Source of the DNA: Bacteroidota bacterium
GTDB lineage: Bacteria; Bacteroidota; Bacteroidia; Cytophagales; Cyclobacteriaceae
DNA: 64,000 nucleotides
Direction of reading: 5' to 3'
NCBI GenBank assembly: GCA_018267135.1
Contig: JAFDZA010000002.1
Coordinates: forward strand, 124,001-188,000
Of this stretch, positions 43,594 through 52,777 are shown in pieces. The position numbers were made by a program, and so were the translations under genes. The first letter of the stretch is position 1. Every line of letters begins with the position of its first letter. The notes beneath the pieces are model-generated. The model worked only from the letters and a program-made list of their open reading frames with translations. It ran no database searches and had not been told where the DNA came from.

Positions 43594-44508
43594 ATGATAA
43601 ACCGAAGAACATTTATGAAACATACCGGTGTAGCCGCACTGGCCGGCACACTGTTGCCCCATCTTTCATTTTCCCAGTCCGCAGCTGCCCGCCCCATAGG
43701 CCTGCAACTATATACGCTCATGGGTATAATAGACAATGATCTGGAGGGCACACTAAAAAAACTGGCCGACTTGGGTTATACCGAGTTGGAATCGGCCTTT
43801 AGTATGAAAGGCGGTTTTTATGGCCTGTCGGCTAAAGAGTTTGCAGCCAAAGCAAAAACCTTTGGTATGAACTGGCGCGCCCACCATACGCTGGGAGCTC
43901 CGTTTAAGCTTCCACCCGGAGCCAAAATGCCCACCGGTCCGGATGGAAAACCAATTTCTTTTCCGCCTATGAAAAACCTGAAAGAAAACCGGCAGGAAAT
44001 TGTAGACAGCGTGGCCGGCAGCGGAATTAAATATCTCGTTTGTGCCAGCGCTCCGTTAGCGACACACGAAGAAATAAAAAGTTCTGTGGAGGTGCTGAAC
44101 AAAACGCATGAGCTTTGCAAAAAAGCCGGCATCAGTTTGCTATACCATAATCATGATTTTGAATTTAAAAACATAGACGGGAAAGTGCCCTACACCACGC
44201 TGCTGACACAACTTCATCCGGAAATAAAATTTGAATTAGATATAGCCTGGGCTACCAAAGCCGGAATGGATCCGGTTTCGCTTTTTAAATTATACCCCGG
44301 GCGCTTTCCCACCTGGCATGTAAAAGATATAGATGCCGAATTTAAAACTATACTGCCGGTAGGCCAGGGCATTATTAATTTTAAACGGATTTTTGATTAT
44401 GCCGATCTGGCCGGACTGGAGTACCCTTTGGTAGAACACGATCAACCCAAAGATGCTTTTGCCAGCTTAGCCACAAGCATCGCTTACCTGAAAGAACTGT
44501 TGAAATAA
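43594..44508 (+). CDS. Tat-exported sugar phosphate isomerase/epimerase-like TIM barrel
   Basis: The ATG at 43594 gives 304 residues beginning with a twin-arginine signal (NRRTFMKHTGVAALAGTLLP), so the protein is exported folded. The mature part is an AP-endonuclease-2-type TIM barrel: IGLQLYTLMGIIDNDLEGTLKKLADLGYTELE, LLYHNHDFEF, FELDIAWATKAGMDP and WHVKDIDAEF supply the metal-binding His, Glu and Asp positions. Such enzymes epimerise or isomerise sugars. It lies seven bases before the GH3 gene, so the pair probably works on one oligosaccharide in the periplasm. Confidence 0.88.
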   Translation: MINRRTFMKHTGVAALAGTLLPHLSFSQSAAARPIGLQLYTLMGIIDNDLEGTLKKLADLGYTELESAFSMKGGFYGLSAKEFAAKAKTFGMNWRAHHTLGAPFKLPPGAKMPTGPDGKPISFPPMKNLKENRQEIVDSVAGSGIKYLVCASAPLATHEEIKSSVEVLNKTHELCKKAGISLLYHNHDFEFKNIDGKVPYTTLLTQLHPEIKFELDIAWATKAGMDPVSLFKLYPGRFPTWHVKDIDAEFKTILPVGQGIINFKRIFDYADLAGLEYPLVEHDQPKDAFASLATSIAYLKELLK

Positions 44509-44515
44509 AAACCTG

Positions 44516-46477
44516 ATGATAAAAAAAGTATTTAAAATTTTGGGGCTGATAGTATTGGTTTTGGCCGTGCTGGGCGCAGGCGGTCTTGGGTGGATATTTT
44601 ATTCGGCCAAGAAAGCATCTACACAAAACCTGAGCCAACTGGGGCCGGAAGCACTTACCATAAGTATAAACGGAAAATTATTCCGCGACTTAAATAAAAA
44701 CGGAAAACTGGATGTGTATGAAGACACCCGCGCAAAAGTAGAAGACCGGGTTGCCAACCTGCTCTCTCTTATGACGCTGGAAGAAAAAGCCGGAACCATG
44801 TTTTTCAGCATGATCAAAACCAGCAGCGATGGCGAATTGGCCGAAGCCCCCGAATTTGGCAACCTGTTTTCGTTTATGCTGCCGGCCAACAGTGAAGGGA
44901 TCGTAGTAAAAAAAATAAATCATTTTAATTTATTGCAAACACCCCATACCGAGCCGCTGGCTATCTGGTATAATAAAGTGCAGAAAATAGCCGAACGCAC
45001 ACGCCTTGGTATTCCAATTACCCTTGGCACAGATCCACGCAATCATTTTACCAAAAATGAATTTGCCAGTTTGCTCGCAGGCGATTTTTCATTGTGGCCC
45101 GAGCCGTTGGGCTTTGCCGCCATTGGCGACTCTGTCTTGATGAAAGACTTTGCCAACAGTGCCCGCCAAGAGTATCGGGCGGTGGGCATTACGCTGGCGC
45201 TTCACCCCATGGCCGACCTGGCCACCGAGCCACGCTGGTCGCGCATCAACGGCACGTTTGGGGAAGATGCCAAACTTACTTCCAAATTAGTGTATGCGTA
45301 TATTAAAGGGTTTCAGGGCGACAGCCTCTCGCCTGCCAGTGTCATTTGCATGACTAAACATTTTTCGGGAGGCGGCCCTCAGAAGGAAGGGCTCGACCCC
45401 CATTTCCAATTTCAGAAAGGACAGGTGTATCCCGGAAAAAATTTTAATTATCATCTGATTCCATTCGAGGCGGCCTTCAAAGCCGGCACCGCCCAGATCA
45501 TGCCTTATTATGGTGTGCCTATGGATCAGACTTCGGAAAATGTGGGCTTTAGTTTCAACAAAGAAATGATTACAGGGTTGCTGCGCGAAAAATATCATTT
45601 CGATGGCGTAGTGTGTACCGACTGGGGTATTGTTTCAGATGCAAAAAATTTTTTCATTGATTACCCGGCCCGCGCCCACGGTGTGATGAACCTTTCGCCC
45701 GAAGAAAGAATGTTGAAGATAATTAATGCGGGGGTAGATCAGTTTGGCGGAGAGAGCATTCCCGAAATGCTGATAAAACTGGTGAAAGAAGGAAAAATAA
45801 CTGAAGAGCGAATTAATATCTCCGTACGAAGGATTCTGCGCGATAAATTTAAAGTAGGCTTGTTTGATAACCCGTATGTAGATGTGCTAAAAGCAAAACA
45901 GACCGTAGGCCGCGAAGATTTCAGGCTGAAAGGAATGGAAGCCCAGCGAAGGTCGGTGGTGTTATTAAAAAATGGTAAGACTGAAAAAATATTGCCATTG
46001 AAAACAGGTATAAAAATTTATACCGAAGGCATGGATAAAACAATAGCCGCAAAGTATGCAACGGTGGTAAACCAGCCCAATGAAGCAGACTTTGCCATTG
46101 TGCGTGTAGCTACTCCCTATCAGCCCTGCGAAGGATTTATTGAAAAACTTTTTCATCATGGCGACTTAGATTTTAAAGGCGAAGCCAAACAAAAAATACT
46201 TACCCTGCTCAACCAAGTTCCTACCGTTGTCGATATTTATTTAGACCGCCCCGCGGTCATTCCTGAAATAGCGGCCGCCAGTGCCGGGCTTCTGGCTGAT
46301 TTTGGTTGCACCGATGAGGCTCTTCTCGATATCATTTTTGGCAAACACAAGCCCGAAGGGAAACTGCCCATCGAGATGCCCTCGAGCATGGAGGCGGTGC
46401 GCAATCAATATGAAGATGTACCGTACGATTCTAAAGACCCCCTGTTTAAGTTCGGGTTTGGATTGACGTATGAGTGA
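44516..46477 (+). CDS. Glycoside hydrolase family 3 (membrane-anchored)
   Basis: A 653-residue GH3 enzyme with an uncleaved-looking N-terminal anchor (residues ~4-30). The (beta/alpha)8 domain includes PITLGTDPRNHF, the TEPRWSRINGTFGEDA block, CMTKHFSGGGPQ and the catalytic Asp369 in FDGVVCTDWG. A second alpha/beta domain follows (from RRSVVLLKNG) and the protein ends at KFGFGLTYE without a C-terminal fibronectin domain. It removes terminal beta-linked glucose or related sugars; the exact substrate is unknown. Transcribed with the isomerase just upstream. Confidence 0.92.
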   Translation: MIKKVFKILGLIVLVLAVLGAGGLGWIFYSAKKASTQNLSQLGPEALTISINGKLFRDLNKNGKLDVYEDTRAKVEDRVANLLSLMTLEEKAGTMFFSMIKTSSDGELAEAPEFGNLFSFMLPANSEGIVVKKINHFNLLQTPHTEPLAIWYNKVQKIAERTRLGIPITLGTDPRNHFTKNEFASLLAGDFSLWPEPLGFAAIGDSVLMKDFANSARQEYRAVGITLALHPMADLATEPRWSRINGTFGEDAKLTSKLVYAYIKGFQGDSLSPASVICMTKHFSGGGPQKEGLDPHFQFQKGQVYPGKNFNYHLIPFEAAFKAGTAQIMPYYGVPMDQTSENVGFSFNKEMITGLLREKYHFDGVVCTDWGIVSDAKNFFIDYPARAHGVMNLSPEERMLKIINAGVDQFGGESIPEMLIKLVKEGKITEERINISVRRILRDKFKVGLFDNPYVDVLKAKQTVGREDFRLKGMEAQRRSVVLLKNGKTEKILPLKTGIKIYTEGMDKTIAAKYATVVNQPNEADFAIVRVATPYQPCEGFIEKLFHHGDLDFKGEAKQKILTLLNQVPTVVDIYLDRPAVIPEIAAASAGLLADFGCTDEALLDIIFGKHKPEGKLPIEMPSSMEAVRNQYEDVPYDSKDPLFKFGFGLTYE

Positions 46478-46580
46478 AGATGGTATGGAAATGCTGCGGG
46501 ACAATGACGGTACTTCGAAGATTGGCATATTTGCTTGCTCTATGTAAAATGGACTTTTAATTTAAACAAAAACAAAATCC

Positions 46581-46628
46581 ATGAAAATTTTCACAAAACC
46601 CCTTCTTGTCCTTTTAATCAGCCACTAA
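46581..46628 (+). pseudogene. Signal-peptide stump of a lost exported gene
   Basis: ATG at 46581 opens 15 codons reading MKIFTKPLLVLLISH and then a stop. Basic start followed by a hydrophobic core is exactly the first two-thirds of a signal peptide, preceded by an AT-rich leader as for a real gene. No mature part follows. The nuclease gene starts 35 bases later, so the exported gene may have been truncated when the nuclease arrived. The stump is short and chance is possible. Confidence 0.4.
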
Positions 46629-46663
46629 TGAAGAACAATCTAAAATAAAAATTAAATTCATTT

Positions 46664-47803
46664 ATGGAGTTAACCCAACTAATAGAAGATTTGAATATTC
46701 CTGATTTGCCTAAGCAGGCACCAAAAAATTTCTTTGACATCACGGGAATTCGCAATAAAGAAGTAATTAATAGCAGGGTATTAAGTTATTTTTTAAACCC
46801 AAAAGAAGAACACGGTTTTGACACCTTGTTTTATGATACACTTTTAAAACTAATAGAAAAACATGATCCCAAAGTAGATTTAAATTTTTTTAGAGATGAT
46901 TTCGAAATCACAGAAGAAGAAGTAACCAGTAATGCAATTGAAAGAGACGATCAAAAGAAGAGGATAGATTTACTTTTAACCGGTGGTGATTGGGCAATAA
47001 TAATTGAAAACAAACTATATCATGACGTAATTAACCCGCTACATACATATTGGGATCATACCCAGCAAACCCATAAGATCGGAATTATCTTATCACTTTT
47101 TGAAGTTGATAAAGATAAACTCAAGGTTCAAAATAAAGACATTTCTTATATCAACATAACTCATCAGGAACTTATAAATGCAGTAAGTAATCAATTTAGT
47201 TTTACATCTGCCTACAACGAAACTAGCCTGTTTTACTTAAAAGAATATTTTAAGACAATTGAAACTCACTACTCAATGAAACGAAATATACCGCAAATGA
47301 ATATGACTATAAGTGAGCTTATTGCTCAAAAAGAAAAAGTAAACAAGCTTTTAAATGTAATTGATATTACAAACGCAGACATTGCCAATACTATCTTGGA
47401 AATATTTAAAGCCAAAAATTTTGAGAATTTTAACGGGATAGGAAACTTATCAAAAGTATTCTATAGAAGTGCTGAAATTGATTCAATATTTTTTTCAATA
47501 AACACCAAGGATTTGCTTTTGAAGAACACAGTACAAATCCATTTAGCAGCTTTTACAGCAAAACTAAATGACCAGTTGATTGACGAGATGAAATCAACTA
47601 CTAAATCACTTGTTAGCAACATTGACTTATTTACGGTCGGCACTTGGGCTGATAAGGAACACACACATATAACTATCTACACTAACAAAAAATTTTTGAA
47701 CAGAAACGACAAATTCGATACTAGGTTTAGAGAACTGCTGGACGATTTTTTCTTTAGGAAAGATGGGATTGTTAGCCAAATAAAATCATTGATTGAGAAG
47801 TAA
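46664..47803 (+). CDS. PD-(D/E)XK nuclease superfamily protein (PDDEXK_4-like)
   Basis: A 379-residue protein. The family opening NSRVLSYFLNPKEEHGFDTLFYDTLL (residues 36-61) is followed by the catalytic pattern: D102 in KRIDLLLTG and E115-x-K117 in WAIIIENKLYHD. The C-terminal two-thirds is helical with a coiled stretch at TISELIAQKEKVNKLL. The fold cuts DNA; members of this group are common as solitary genes in genomic islands and are suspected of defence roles. The gene is strikingly AT-rich beside its neighbours, has no operon partner and follows a signal-peptide stump, all consistent with horizontal acquisition. Confidence 0.82.
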   Translation: MELTQLIEDLNIPDLPKQAPKNFFDITGIRNKEVINSRVLSYFLNPKEEHGFDTLFYDTLLKLIEKHDPKVDLNFFRDDFEITEEEVTSNAIERDDQKKRIDLLLTGGDWAIIIENKLYHDVINPLHTYWDHTQQTHKIGIILSLFEVDKDKLKVQNKDISYINITHQELINAVSNQFSFTSAYNETSLFYLKEYFKTIETHYSMKRNIPQMNMTISELIAQKEKVNKLLNVIDITNADIANTILEIFKAKNFENFNGIGNLSKVFYRSAEIDSIFFSINTKDLLLKNTVQIHLAAFTAKLNDQLIDEMKSTTKSLVSNIDLFTVGTWADKEHTHITIYTNKKFLNRNDKFDTRFRELLDDFFFRKDGIVSQIKSLIEK

Positions 47804-47939
47804 AATTTAAAATTTTGAAACATAGAATGTCTTTTGAACAATCACATCAATGCCACTGACATACTTACCGACACTTGTCCAAAGTACTGGTATCTGTTTG
47901 GTTGAGTAGAAGTAAGGTAATCAGTAAGCAGCCTAATTT

Positions 47940-48779
47940 ATGAAAGACAAAACAGTGAAAGTAATTGTCGTTATTGGTGCAGGCTCAATAGGGCAAGCCA
48001 TTGCCAGACGGGTGGGAGCCGGCCGGCATATTCTTTTGGCCGACCTTCGCCAGGAAAATGCAACGGCAGCGGCACGGGTTCTTAGTGAAGCCGGGTTTGT
48101 GGTAAGCACATCGGAAGTAGATGTTTCTTCGCGGCAATCGGTTACTTCTCTGGTTAATAAGGCAACAACGCTGGGCAACATACACGGACTGATTCATGCG
48201 GCTGGCGTTTCGCCTACGCAGGCATCGCCCGAAACGATACTGAAAGTAGATTTATATGGAACGGCTCTCGTTCTTGAATTATTTGGAAACGTTATGGCAT
48301 CGGGCGGCTCGGGGGTGGTAATCGCTTCTCAATCGGGGCACCGGTTGCCACCTTTATCTGTTGAACAAAACAAAGCATTGGCCACCACACCAACAGAAGA
48401 GTTGCTGATGCTCGATTTTTTACAACCCCAAAATGTAAAAGATTCGCTTCATGCGTATCAACTTTCTAAACGGGGCAACTCGCTTCGTGTGATGGCCGAA
48501 GCCGTACAGTGGGGAAAACGGGGAGCAAGAATAAATGCTATCAGCCCGGGCATCATTATTACCCCGCTGGCAAAAGAGGAATTGAGCGGGCCTCGTGGAG
48601 AGAGCTACCGGCAAATGATAAACCAATGTGCGGTAAGGCGAGCCGGCACACCGGATGAAGTGGGAAACGTAGGAGCCTTACTAATGGGGGAAGACGGAGC
48701 GTTTATTACCGGAAGTGATTTTCTGATGGATGGAGGCGTAACAGCCGCGCATTGGTATGGCGGGCTGGCACCGAAATAA
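47940..48779 (+). CDS. SDR-family oxidoreductase
   Basis: A 279-residue short-chain dehydrogenase. The N-terminal nucleotide-binding loop is VIGAGSIGQAIARRVG, the second strand ends in LADLRQE (an acidic residue suggesting NAD preference), and HAAGV and VIASQSGHRLPP follow. The catalytic Y173-x3-K177 is in HAYQLSKRGNSLRV. The C-terminal GSDFLMDGGVTAAHWYGG is standard. Substrate not deducible. Confidence 0.93.
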   Translation: MKDKTVKVIVVIGAGSIGQAIARRVGAGRHILLADLRQENATAAARVLSEAGFVVSTSEVDVSSRQSVTSLVNKATTLGNIHGLIHAAGVSPTQASPETILKVDLYGTALVLELFGNVMASGGSGVVIASQSGHRLPPLSVEQNKALATTPTEELLMLDFLQPQNVKDSLHAYQLSKRGNSLRVMAEAVQWGKRGARINAISPGIIITPLAKEELSGPRGESYRQMINQCAVRRAGTPDEVGNVGALLMGEDGAFITGSDFLMDGGVTAAHWYGGLAPK

Positions 48780-48800
48780 TTAAGTTACATCGCTTAAAAT

Positions 48801-49511
48801 TTATTTTGCACTAAAAACCCGTTTCAGTAAATCGGTGGTTCGGGCAGTCGGGTTTTCGCGTATATTTTTTTCTTCTTGGGCGATCAGAGTAAACAATCCC
48901 TGAATGGCCAGGTTGGTAGCATAGGTATTCAGATCGGGATTTACTTTTTCAGTAAAGGGAATTTTATTATAGGTATCTACCAACTCCTCATAATACCGGG
49001 CAGCACTCACTTTGTTTAGCGACTGCTGAATTACCGGGCTAAACCTGGCTTTCAGTTGGGCGGTGGTGGTTTTCATCAGATACTGTGTAGCCGCATCATT
49101 TTGCCCTTTCAATATTCCCCAGGCATCGTTAATAGTCATAGATTGAATAGCCTCAATAAATATAGGTTTTGCTTCTTTCGCAGCATCTTCTGCGCCCCGG
49201 TTAAGGGTTAATATAAAGCGGTCAACCTGATCGTTTAGCCCGAGGGCGCGCAGTTTGTCTTCTACCTTTTGAGCATCGGGTGGAAACGGAATTTTTATTT
49301 TGGGGTTTTTAAAATAGCCATCCGCTTGCGAGGCAAGATCGGCTCCTTGGCTGATACCTTTTACCAATGCCTCCTTCAATCCATTGCTTACCTCGTTGCT
49401 GGTAAGTGGCGGGGGCGTACCCAAAACCTGATTAGCATCCGTAACGGCCTGGTTGATCTGTGCTGCGGTACAAGCGCTGAGAACCAACGATATTAAAATT
49501 ATTTTTTTCAT
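48801..49511 (-). CDS. DUF4197 exported lipoprotein-like protein (paralogue 2)
   Basis: A 236-residue protein whose N-terminus LISLVLSACTAAQI fits a lipoprotein signal with Cys14 after the LSA lipobox. The paralogue at 38822-39490 instead has an ordinary signal peptide. The DUF4197 domain follows with the same invariant core, DGYFKNPKIKIPFPPDAQK. Two DUF4197 copies within 10 kb, one probably anchored by lipid and the other soluble, suggest duplication with different localisation. Function unknown. Confidence 0.9.
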   Translation of the reverse strand: MKKIILISLVLSACTAAQINQAVTDANQVLGTPPPLTSNEVSNGLKEALVKGISQGADLASQADGYFKNPKIKIPFPPDAQKVEDKLRALGLNDQVDRFILTLNRGAEDAAKEAKPIFIEAIQSMTINDAWGILKGQNDAATQYLMKTTTAQLKARFSPVIQQSLNKVSAARYYEELVDTYNKIPFTEKVNPDLNTYATNLAIQGLFTLIAQEEKNIRENPTARTTDLLKRVFSAK

Positions 49512-49605
49512 TTGTAAGAATGTGAAAACTAAACTACAACAAATGAGAGAAAAGTCAATTCACAAAACTTTCTCATCTTTGCGCGGTTAAAAAAACACAC
49601 GTCAG

Positions 49606-50853
49606 ATGAAACCTGTCTTAGCTGAACTTCTTAGTATAGGCGATGAAATTTTATATGGGCAAATTGTGGACACCAACACGCAATGGATGAGCGTTGAATT
49701 GGATAAACTAGGAATTAAAGTGGTGCGCAAAACTACTGTGGGCGATGTAGAGGATGATATGCTTACTGCTTTTGCCGAAGCCGAAAACCGAGCTGATATT
49801 ATTTTAATAACCGGTGGCCTGGGCCCCACCAGCGATGACCTGACCAAGCCATTATTGGCCAAGCACTTTAATTGTGAGATGCGCCTCCACCCCGAAGCGT
49901 TGGAAGAAGTGACGGCCTTCTTTAAAAGCCGTGGCCGCGAACTAACCGAAACGAACAAACAGCAAGCCATACTGCCGGTTTGTTGCACAAAAATCAGTAA
50001 CCCCATTGGTACGGCCCCTGGTATGTGGTTTGAAAAAAACGGAAAAGTATTTATGTCGATGCCCGGTGTGCCGTATGAAATGAAGAAGATGATGACCGAG
50101 CAGGTTTTGCCGAAGCTAAAAGAAAAATTTAAACTCCCCGTTATTGTTCATCAGGTTATTCGCACGGTAGGAATAGGTGAATCCATGCTGGCCGATAAAA
50201 TTGCGCAGTGGGAGAAATCATTGCCGGCACATATTAAGTTGGCATACTTGCCCAGTATTGGTGAAGTAAAACTCCGCCTAACGGGCCTGGGCGAGAACGA
50301 ACCGGCCCTGAAAAATGAAATAGAAAACTGGTCGCAAAAAATAATACCACTGGTGGGCGAATATATCTATGGCTATGGCCAAGAGCCGCTGGAGGTGGCC
50401 ATCGGGAAACTGCTCAGCGAAAAAGAACTAACCCTTTCTATTGCCGAAAGTTGTACGGGCGGCTACCTCTCTCACTTGGTGACAAGTGTGCCGGGCAGCT
50501 CGCATTATTTTTTAGGAAGCATGATTCCGTACGATTATCAAATTAAAATGCGGCAATTAGGCGTGAAACCCGAAGTGCTTGAAAAACATGGGGCGGTAAG
50601 CGAGCCTACCATTATAGAGATGGCCAATATTGTGCGCGCCAAGTTCAATACGGATATTGGGGTAGCCACCAGTGGCATTGCCGGCCCGGGCGGGGCCACG
50701 CCCGAAAAACCCGTAGGCCTGGTTTGGATTGCCTACTCCGACAAACACCATACGGTGACGAAAAAATTACAGCTTACTTCCGATCGATTGCTGAATATAA
50801 AAGCCGCCTCCATTGCCGTACTGAATTTAATACGGACAAGTTTGCCGAAGTAA
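49606..50853 (+). CDS. cinA: CinA: competence/damage-inducible protein, NMN amidase type
   Basis: A 415-residue protein. The N-terminal MoCF-like domain has IGDEILYGQIVDTNTQWM and ILITGGLGPTSDDLTKPLL. The C-terminal amidase domain has LSIAESCTGGYLSHLVTSVPGSSHYFLG and VATSGIAGPGGATPEKPVGLVW. CinA proteins hydrolyse ADP-ribose-type pyrophosphates with the first domain and deamidate nicotinamide mononucleotide with the second, recycling pyridine nucleotides. The last 234 bases are duplicated at 52262-52495 on the other side of an ATPase gene. Confidence 0.95.
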   Translation: MKPVLAELLSIGDEILYGQIVDTNTQWMSVELDKLGIKVVRKTTVGDVEDDMLTAFAEAENRADIILITGGLGPTSDDLTKPLLAKHFNCEMRLHPEALEEVTAFFKSRGRELTETNKQQAILPVCCTKISNPIGTAPGMWFEKNGKVFMSMPGVPYEMKKMMTEQVLPKLKEKFKLPVIVHQVIRTVGIGESMLADKIAQWEKSLPAHIKLAYLPSIGEVKLRLTGLGENEPALKNEIENWSQKIIPLVGEYIYGYGQEPLEVAIGKLLSEKELTLSIAESCTGGYLSHLVTSVPGSSHYFLGSMIPYDYQIKMRQLGVKPEVLEKHGAVSEPTIIEMANIVRAKFNTDIGVATSGIAGPGGATPEKPVGLVWIAYSDKHHTVTKKLQLTSDRLLNIKAASIAVLNLIRTSLPK

Positions 50854-50858
50854 ATTTT

Positions 50859-52001
50859 TTATTTTAGCAATTTCTTCCAGCTTTCCAATTTTGCGTACGG
50901 AAGTTTTTGTTCGTAATCACCTCCGTAAATCACGGTGTTATCCCAATGGTCTTTGGATAATTGCGACCAATACTTTAGGTTTTTAAAATAGTCGGTATTG
51001 GATGTTTGCCCGGCTTTGATTTCATAGGCTGCAATTTTTTTTCCGTCTTCAATGATCAGGTCGATTTCAACCCCCTTGTTGTCGCGCCAGTAGTAGAGCC
51101 CATCTCGAATGCCTGTGTTGAGTCGTTTCTTGAGCATCTCGATGATAACGAAATTTTCAAACAATGCGCCATAGGCAAAATGAGTGGTAAGCTCCCGTGC
51201 ATTTTTGATTCCCAACAGGTAGCAGGCTAAGCCTGTATCGTTGAAATACAATTTAGGAGCTTTGACCAAACGCTTTTTATAGTTTTTGTGAAAGGGTGAC
51301 AGACGAAATACGATATAGCTTGCTTCCAGCACCGACAGCCATGCGTTGGCCGTATTAACAGAAATTCCCGTTTCGCTTGCCAGATGGCTTACATTCAAGA
51401 TTTGCCCCACTCGCCCCGCGCATAATCTCAAAAAGAGATTGAACTGATTGAGGTTGCCCACATTCTGTAGGCTTCGCACATCACGCTCGATGTAGGTTTG
51501 CAGATAACTCGGGTAAAACAAAGAGGGCGGTACTTTCTTTGCATGAAGCCCCGGGTAAAAACCTTTCACAATCAATTCTGAAAACGTAGCCTTTGGCGAT
51601 GGACTCAGCTCGTGCAGCGTAAGCGGCAGCAGTACAGATACTCCGGCCCGCCCGGCCAGCGACTGCGTAATCTTTTCATTCAGCAAAAAGTTTTGCGAGC
51701 CCGTGAGCACAAATTTCTTTTTAGGGTTTTCGTCCACAACTCCTTGCAGATAAGAAAATAGTTCGGGCACATTTTGCGCTTCATCCAGTACCGCCCCTTT
51801 CGGGAATTTCTGTAGAAACGAATGAGGGTCATTGTGTGCTAGCCTCCGTTGGTCGGGCAGTTCCAGCAGCACGTAGGGCAGGCTTTTAAATATTTGTTTT
51901 ACCAGTGTGGTTTTTCCTGACTGCCTGGGGCCACTCAGAAAAAGCACCGGAAAATACCGGCTCATTTTTTTGATTTGCCCACGGGCCACTCTTTCAAACA
52001 T
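50859..52001 (-). CDS. AAA-family ATPase with DUF4143 domain
   Basis: A 380-residue protein. An N-terminal P-loop domain has Walker A GPRQSGKT (residues 24-31) and Walker B in GAVLDEAQNVPELFSYL, with sensor TGSQNFLLNEKI. A C-terminal DUF4143 part (from ~190) has LYFNDTGLACYLLGI, and nuclease-like motifs in DNKGVEIDLII and AYEIKAG. These two-domain ATPases are widespread accessory genes of unknown function. The gene stops five bases after the end of cinA on the opposite strand, and a 3' cinA copy lies beyond its start. The ATPase therefore sits between two direct repeats. Confidence 0.9.
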   Translation of the reverse strand: MFERVARGQIKKMSRYFPVLFLSGPRQSGKTTLVKQIFKSLPYVLLELPDQRRLAHNDPHSFLQKFPKGAVLDEAQNVPELFSYLQGVVDENPKKKFVLTGSQNFLLNEKITQSLAGRAGVSVLLPLTLHELSPSPKATFSELIVKGFYPGLHAKKVPPSLFYPSYLQTYIERDVRSLQNVGNLNQFNLFLRLCAGRVGQILNVSHLASETGISVNTANAWLSVLEASYIVFRLSPFHKNYKKRLVKAPKLYFNDTGLACYLLGIKNARELTTHFAYGALFENFVIIEMLKKRLNTGIRDGLYYWRDNKGVEIDLIIEDGKKIAAYEIKAGQTSNTDYFKNLKYWSQLSKDHWDNTVIYGGDYEQKLPYAKLESWKKLLK

Positions 52002-52155
52002 ACTCCAAATATAGTACAGATTTTCATTTCAAATGCAAATCTGTACTAAAAAACATCGTTTTAATTAAAAAAACAACTATTTTAAATAGTATAAAAATAT
52101 TGAATCGATTTCGATTGTTGTTTTTAATTTGATCGGATTGAGCCTGCCGAAGTAG

Positions 52156-52260
52156 TTATTCCATTTTGATCACATCGATTGGATTCATCTTTCCTGATTT
52201 CAAAAATGAGAGGCCAGAAGAAACAATGACGAACAACAACGGAAGCAAGTACGGAATAAA
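52156..52260 (-). pseudogene. C-terminal remnant of an FtsX/MacB permease
   Basis: On the minus strand the sequence reads IFIPYLLPLLFVIVSSGLSF and then LKSGKMNPIDVIKME before a stop: a last transmembrane helix followed by the MNPIDVIKxE tail that ends Bacteroidota MacB-like permeases. Upstream of residue I the frame becomes antisense to the cinA fragment, so the rest of the gene is missing. The break is at about 52261. Confidence 0.6.
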
Positions 52261-52261
52261 A

Positions 52262-52495
52262 ATGGCCAATATTGTACGCGCCAAGTTCAATACGGATATT
52301 GGTGTAGCCACCAGTGGCATTGCCGGTCCGAGCGAAGCCACGTCCGAAAAACCCGTAGGCCTGGTTTGGGTCGCCTACTCCGACAAACATCATACGGTGA
52401 TGAAAAAATTACAGTTTACTTCCGATCGATTGCTGAATATAAAAGCCGCCTCCATTGCCGTACTGAATTTAATACGGACAAGTTTGCCGAAGTAA
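52262..52495 (+). pseudogene. Duplicated 3' end of cinA
   Basis: These 234 bases align without gaps to 50620-50853 with 12 differences, 11 of them transitions; the last ~70 bases are identical. The encoded fragment starts ATGGCCAATAT and ends at the same stop. A conserved GPGG-A motif has become GPSEA, so the copy is decaying. It lacks the whole N-terminal domain and the catalytic ESCTGG segment and cannot be active. Confidence 0.92.
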
Positions 52496-52725
52496 GTTGA
52501 GCACACAACACGTTAAGTGGGAACGAAGAAGCAAACTCCATCTGTGTTTTTGAACTAAAATTCTGATTTGAAAGCCGCTCAGCATCAACGCACGGCCTAT
52601 TAATATGATAAAGCCAAGAAGCTGGGTCATATAAAAAATGAACCGTAAGTATTTTTTGTAAAAAAATATTTTTTATTTGGCTGATATACTCAAACCCCAA
52701 ACTACATTTTGCCTTCAACCGATTG

Positions 52726-52757
52726 TTGGCAATCGGGTTAAAAATAATCTAACTTTA
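52726..52757 (+). promoter_or_regulatory. Candidate promoter of the E2 gene
   Basis: TTG at 52726-52728, 21-base spacer, TAACTTTA at 52750-52757 (one mismatch to TAnnTTTG), 20 bases before the ATG at 52778. A seven-base hairpin CCGATTG / CAATCGG (52719-52736) overlaps the -33 end and could be an operator. The stretch 52496-52718 shows no gene I can support. Confidence 0.4.
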
Positions 52758-52777
52758 CAGTTCTTTAAATTCGACAC

